From assembly GCA_964548535.1 (NCBI GenBank), contig CAZJRQ010000039.1:1-18025 (forward strand): a stretch of DNA of 18,025 bases. The letters are read 5' to 3'. The DNA is from CAZJRQ01 sp964548535. GTDB taxonomy: Bacteria; Bacillota; Clostridia; Oscillospirales; Ruminococcaceae. The notes under the pieces were generated by a model. The model saw only the letters and a list, made by a program, of their open reading frames with translations, did not search any database and had not been told where the DNA came from. Shown piece after piece: positions 15,696 through 18,025 of the stretch. Within the stretch, counting starts at the first letter, position 1. Each line of letters begins with the position of its first letter. The translations under genes were made by a program, and so were the position numbers.

Positions 15696-16047
15696 TTCCG
15701 CCTGAGAAGATATATATTTCATCCTGCAATGTGGACATGAGAAAAGGAATCGACGGATTATCGTCGATAGTATGCAGTCAATTTAATCTTGATCCGCTGG
15801 AAGAAGCAATGTTCGTGTTTCATAATAAAAACTGTGATAAAATAAAGATATTGTTTTGGGACAATGATGGTTTTTGTCTTCTTCAAAAGAGAATGGAAAA
15901 TTCAGATTTCCGAAAATGATTGAAGAAGATGTATATACTGTAACACCAAAAGAATTAAGATGGCTTATGCACGGACTTCAAATAGAAGAAATGAAGCGAT
16001 ATGAAAACTTGAAATCTGAGTATTATCCACAGTTAAAATGCACATAA
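15686..16047 (+). pseudogene. tnpB: IS66 accessory protein TnpB, frameshifted
   Basis: The first 71 codons carry the IS66 Orf2 hallmark VDMRKGIDGL (residues 16-25) and IKILFWDNDGFCLLQKRME. The frame then reaches TGA at 15917-15919. One base is missing near the A-run at 15897-15900. Restoring it gives EKFRFPKMIEEDVYTVTPKE and continues to TAA 16045-16047 with WLMHGLQIEE and the expected C-terminus, for a total of about 120 residues, the family's usual length. GGCGGTG at 15673-15679 serves the ATG. TnpB is required for efficient transposition in studied IS66 elements, so this copy may be immobile unless slippage at the A-run restores the frame. Confidence 0.88.
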
Positions 16048-16068
16048 ATGTTGAATATATTTCTCATC

Positions 16069-16096
16069 AAAAAAGCTCGTAAATACGGGCTTTTTT
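16069..16096 (+). terminator. Terminator between tnpB and tnpC
   Basis: An 11-bp stem AAAAAAGCTCG / CGGGCTTTTTT with one wobble, a 6-nt loop and a T-tract within the arm. It lies 22 nt after the tnpB stop and would stop tnpAB transcription before tnpC. Confidence 0.75.
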
Positions 16097-16097
16097 C

Positions 16098-16126
16098 TTG
16101 TTTTTATGCTCGTTTTATGGTATAAT
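16098..16126 (+). promoter_or_regulatory. Promoter for tnpC
   Basis: TTGTTT at 16098-16103, a 17-bp spacer and a perfect TATAAT at 16121-16126, 38 nt before the tnpC ATG. It begins directly after the terminator, so tnpC appears to be a separate transcription unit. Confidence 0.7.
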
Positions 16127-16163
16127 AAATATATAAAAATTACATGAAAGGACAGTGAATTTA

Positions 16164-17831
16164 ATGCCCAAAAAAGAACCGACATATGCAGAATTACAGG
16201 CACAGCTGTCAGCACTTAAAAAGATAAATTCACATATGTCCAATCAGGTAAATACTCTTGAAAAGAAAAATAAGAATCTTGAAAAAGATAATATAGAGCT
16301 TGAAAAGGATAATAAACATTTACAGGATACTTTGAATTGGTACCAAGAACAGCTTAAAACAAGCAAAGCAAAAATATTCGGAGCATCAAGCGAGCATATG
16401 GAATATGAGCAGATAAATCTTTTCAATGAAGCAGAAGCTGAACGTACTGCTATGCTTCCCGAGCCTGACCTTGATGAAGTAATAGTAAAATCACATCCAA
16501 GAAAAAAGAAGCGTACCAGAGAAGAACTCATGGAAACACTTCCTGTGGAAACAGTTGAATATACACTGCCCGAGGACGAACAAGATTGTCCCAAGTGCGG
16601 TGAGAAACTTCATGTCATGGGAAAAGAAGTTCGTAAGGAACTTAAAATTATCCCTGCACAGGTTAAGGTTGTAGAGCATGTTACATATACATATTCATGC
16701 AGAAGCTGTGAGAAAATTGAAGATTCAACTCCTGTAATCACTGCACCTACATTAAAATCGTTGATTCCTAAGAGCTTTGTATCCCCAAGCTTGATGGCAT
16801 ATATTATGAATCAGAAATTTACTAATCATATGCCTCTATACAGACAAGAGCAGGAGTTCAAGAGATTTGGTGTAATGCTTAGCCGTCAGACTCTTTCCAA
16901 TTGGGTGATAAAAGGTGCTGCAATGCTTAAGCCTTTGTATGAGCATATGCATAATATTTTGGTTCATGAGGATGTTTTACATGCCGATGAAACAACACTC
17001 GAAGTTCTCAATGAACCGGGAAGACCGGCAACATCCAAATCATATATGTGGTTGTACAGGACATCGAAATTTACACAAACGCCGATTGTTTTGTATAACT
17101 ACAAGATAGGACGTTCGGGCAAGTATGCAGAAGATTTCCTTAAAAGCTTTAACGGATATCTTAATTGCGACGGATGGTCGGGATATCATCGCTTATTGGA
17201 GCATGATGTCATTCTCTGCGGATGCTATTCGCATTTACGCAGGAAGTTTTTTGAAGCATATAAGCTTCTCAAAAACCCAAAATCAGATTCTATTGAAGCC
17301 ATTGGAGTTGCATATTGTGATAAGCTGTTCGCTTTTGAAAAGAAAATGGCTGAACGAAACCGCACTCCCGAACAGATATATCGACGAAGACAGCGTTTCA
17401 GCAAACCGTTTGCTGAGGCTTTCTTAGCATGGGCTGAATCGGAATACAACAAATTAATCCTTGTCAAGAGCAAGCTTGGCGAGGCTCTTAAGTATGCCGT
17501 GAATCAAAAACAATATCTTTTATCCTTCCTTGAGGATGGCAGAATAGAGTTATCCAACAACCGTGCTGAAAATTCTATCAGACCTTTTGTGATAAGTCGT
17601 AAAAACTGGCTTTTCTGCAATACTCCAGGTGGTGCAGATTCGTCTGCTATAGTGTTTTCCATCATCGAAACCGCTAAGGAAAACAACCTCAAGCCTTTTC
17701 ATTATCTTGAATATATTTTCGAAAATATACAACGCAATCAACTTTTGAATCCCAACGATTTTATGCCGTGGAGTAACAGTATACCAGACACTATTCGTAT
17801 GAAAGATAAAGATGAAAATGACAAACAATAA
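16164..17831 (+). CDS. tnpC: IS66-family transposase TnpC
   Basis: A 555-residue DDE transposase that appears intact. An N-terminal coiled coil rich in K/E/N (about 10-70) is followed by an IS66 zinc-binding segment with CPKC (142-145) and CRSC (179-182). The catalytic core has D275 in LHADETTLEV, D336 in NCDGWSGYHR and E469 in NNRAENSIRP. ATG 16164 is chosen: AAAGGA (16147-16152) is 11 nt upstream, whereas the in-frame GTG 16155 is only 2 nt from it. It is expressed from its own promoter (16098-16126). The 3' end and terminator are duplicated at 15278-15402. Confidence 0.95.
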   Translation: MPKKEPTYAELQAQLSALKKINSHMSNQVNTLEKKNKNLEKDNIELEKDNKHLQDTLNWYQEQLKTSKAKIFGASSEHMEYEQINLFNEAEAERTAMLPEPDLDEVIVKSHPRKKKRTREELMETLPVETVEYTLPEDEQDCPKCGEKLHVMGKEVRKELKIIPAQVKVVEHVTYTYSCRSCEKIEDSTPVITAPTLKSLIPKSFVSPSLMAYIMNQKFTNHMPLYRQEQEFKRFGVMLSRQTLSNWVIKGAAMLKPLYEHMHNILVHEDVLHADETTLEVLNEPGRPATSKSYMWLYRTSKFTQTPIVLYNYKIGRSGKYAEDFLKSFNGYLNCDGWSGYHRLLEHDVILCGCYSHLRRKFFEAYKLLKNPKSDSIEAIGVAYCDKLFAFEKKMAERNRTPEQIYRRRQRFSKPFAEAFLAWAESEYNKLILVKSKLGEALKYAVNQKQYLLSFLEDGRIELSNNRAENSIRPFVISRKNWLFCNTPGGADSSAIVFSIIETAKENNLKPFHYLEYIFENIQRNQLLNPNDFMPWSNSIPDTIRMKDKDENDKQ

Positions 17832-17835
17832 TCCT

Positions 17836-17866
17836 AAAATCCACCTTTTATTTGGTGGATTTTTTT
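17836..17866 (+). terminator. Terminator of tnpC
   Basis: A 10-bp perfect stem AAAATCCACC / GGTGGATTTT (17836-17845 and 17854-17863) with an 8-nt loop and a continuing T-run, 5 nt after the stop. An identical copy lies at 15372-15402. Confidence 0.85.
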
Positions 17867-17877
17867 GATTTTGTCAT

Positions 17878-17911
17878 CGATTATTTGACGGATACGATTA
17901 TTTGACGGATA
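17878..17911. repeat. Tandem 17-bp repeat at the IS66 right end
   Basis: CGATTATTTGACGGATA occurs twice back to back (17878-17894 and 17895-17911), then CG. The upstream remnant (ending 15431) carries only one copy. The second copy is therefore particular to this junction. Confidence 0.85.
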
Positions 17912-17924
17912 CGTTTATGTCGAT

Positions 17925-17964
17925 AAAAAACAAATAAATCCGAACTCCAGTGAGAGTTCGGATT
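17925..17964 (-). terminator. Terminator of the tRNA-Asn transcript
   Basis: Perfect 11-bp stem AATCCGAACTC / GAGTTCGGATT (17937-17947 and 17954-17964, 6-nt loop). On the minus strand it is followed by TATTTGTTTTTT. It starts 9 nt after the tRNA 3' end. Confidence 0.8.
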
Positions 17965-17973
17965 ATGTTTAAT

Positions 17974-18025
17974 TGGCTCCTCCAGTTGGACTCGAACCAA
18001 CGACCCTGCGGTTAACAGCCGCATG
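17974..18025 (-). tRNA. tRNA-Asn (GTT), 5' part cut off by the window edge
   Basis: The minus strand shows the 3' two thirds of a tRNA. The anticodon stem-loop GCGGCTGTTAACCGC has anticodon GTT (18014-18016). The T-arm is GTTGGTTCGAGTCCAAC. The 3' acceptor strand TGGAGGA is followed by discriminator G and an encoded CCA (17974-17976). About 24 nt of the 5' side (acceptor 5' strand and D-arm) lie outside the window. Confidence 0.93.

Larger units (their letters stand above)
15432..17912 (+). mobile_element. IS66-family insertion sequence
   Basis: Carries the three IS66 genes in order: tnpA (15495), tnpB (15686) and tnpC (16164). The unit from the end of the upstream remnant to the matching right-end base (15432-17895) is 2464 bp, a usual IS66 size. 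The right end, read inward, is GTATCCGTCAAATAATCG. I cannot find a matching inverted repeat at the left, so the left end may be truncated or the exact ends may differ. No 8-bp target duplication could be assigned. The element lies between the second kinase's terminator and the tRNA-Asn terminator. Confidence 0.85.

Noticed and set aside
15424..17912. Nested insertion of one IS66 copy into another, with an 8-bp target duplication
   Set aside because: Every placement of an 8-bp duplication consistent with the flanks gives element ends that are not inverted repeats of each other, so I could not support it.
1..18025. CRISPR array, toxin-antitoxin pair or phage structural genes
   Set aside because: No regularly spaced repeats, small paired toxin/antitoxin genes or phage proteins were seen in either strand.

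Overview
The window is AT-rich DNA (coding GC roughly one third) with strong AGGAGG-type ribosome binding sites, OmpR/EnvZ two-component pairs, MacB-type ABC transporters and a Firmicutes-type IS66 element. This suggests a low-GC Firmicute, probably a gut-type member of the Clostridia. I cannot name the species from the sequence alone.

Layout. (1) Positions 1-320 hold a decayed tyrosine recombinase on the minus strand, ending in its own terminator. (2) Positions 390-3528, plus strand, hold a promoter, a possible 25-codon peptide ORF, and an ABC module: a permease split by an in-frame TAA, a second FtsX/MacB-like permease, and a lone ATPase. (3) Positions 3761-9376, minus strand, hold (in transcription order) an HXXEE-motif membrane protein, then a MacA-like membrane fusion protein, a MacB-type ATPase with a long acidic tail, and a MacB-type permease. 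After a strong hairpin and a new promoter come an OmpR-type response regulator and its sensor kinase. (4) Positions 9677-13238, minus strand, hold a two-gene heterodimeric ABC exporter of the TM287/288 type, in which one subunit carries the degenerate ATPase residues. (5) Positions 13438-15145, plus strand, hold a second response regulator/kinase pair, divergent from the exporter and paralogous to the first. (6) Positions 15278-17912 hold an IS66-family element (tnpA, frameshifted tnpB, intact tnpC), directly preceded by a 154-bp remnant of the right end of an identical element. (7) At the right edge is a cut-off tRNA-Asn on the minus strand, with its terminator.

How the genes could work together. 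Three separate ABC systems and two sensor/regulator pairs with very short extracytoplasmic sensor loops sit together. The likely theme is sensing and extruding a membrane-active compound, such as a peptide antibiotic or a drug. A shared AGTTWACTTT motif lies upstream of the second regulator, of the exporter and of the HXXEE gene, so one regulator may control these units. The substrate cannot be read from the sequence. The integrase remnant, the IS element and the tRNA at the far end suggest that the block was acquired or rearranged by mobile DNA.
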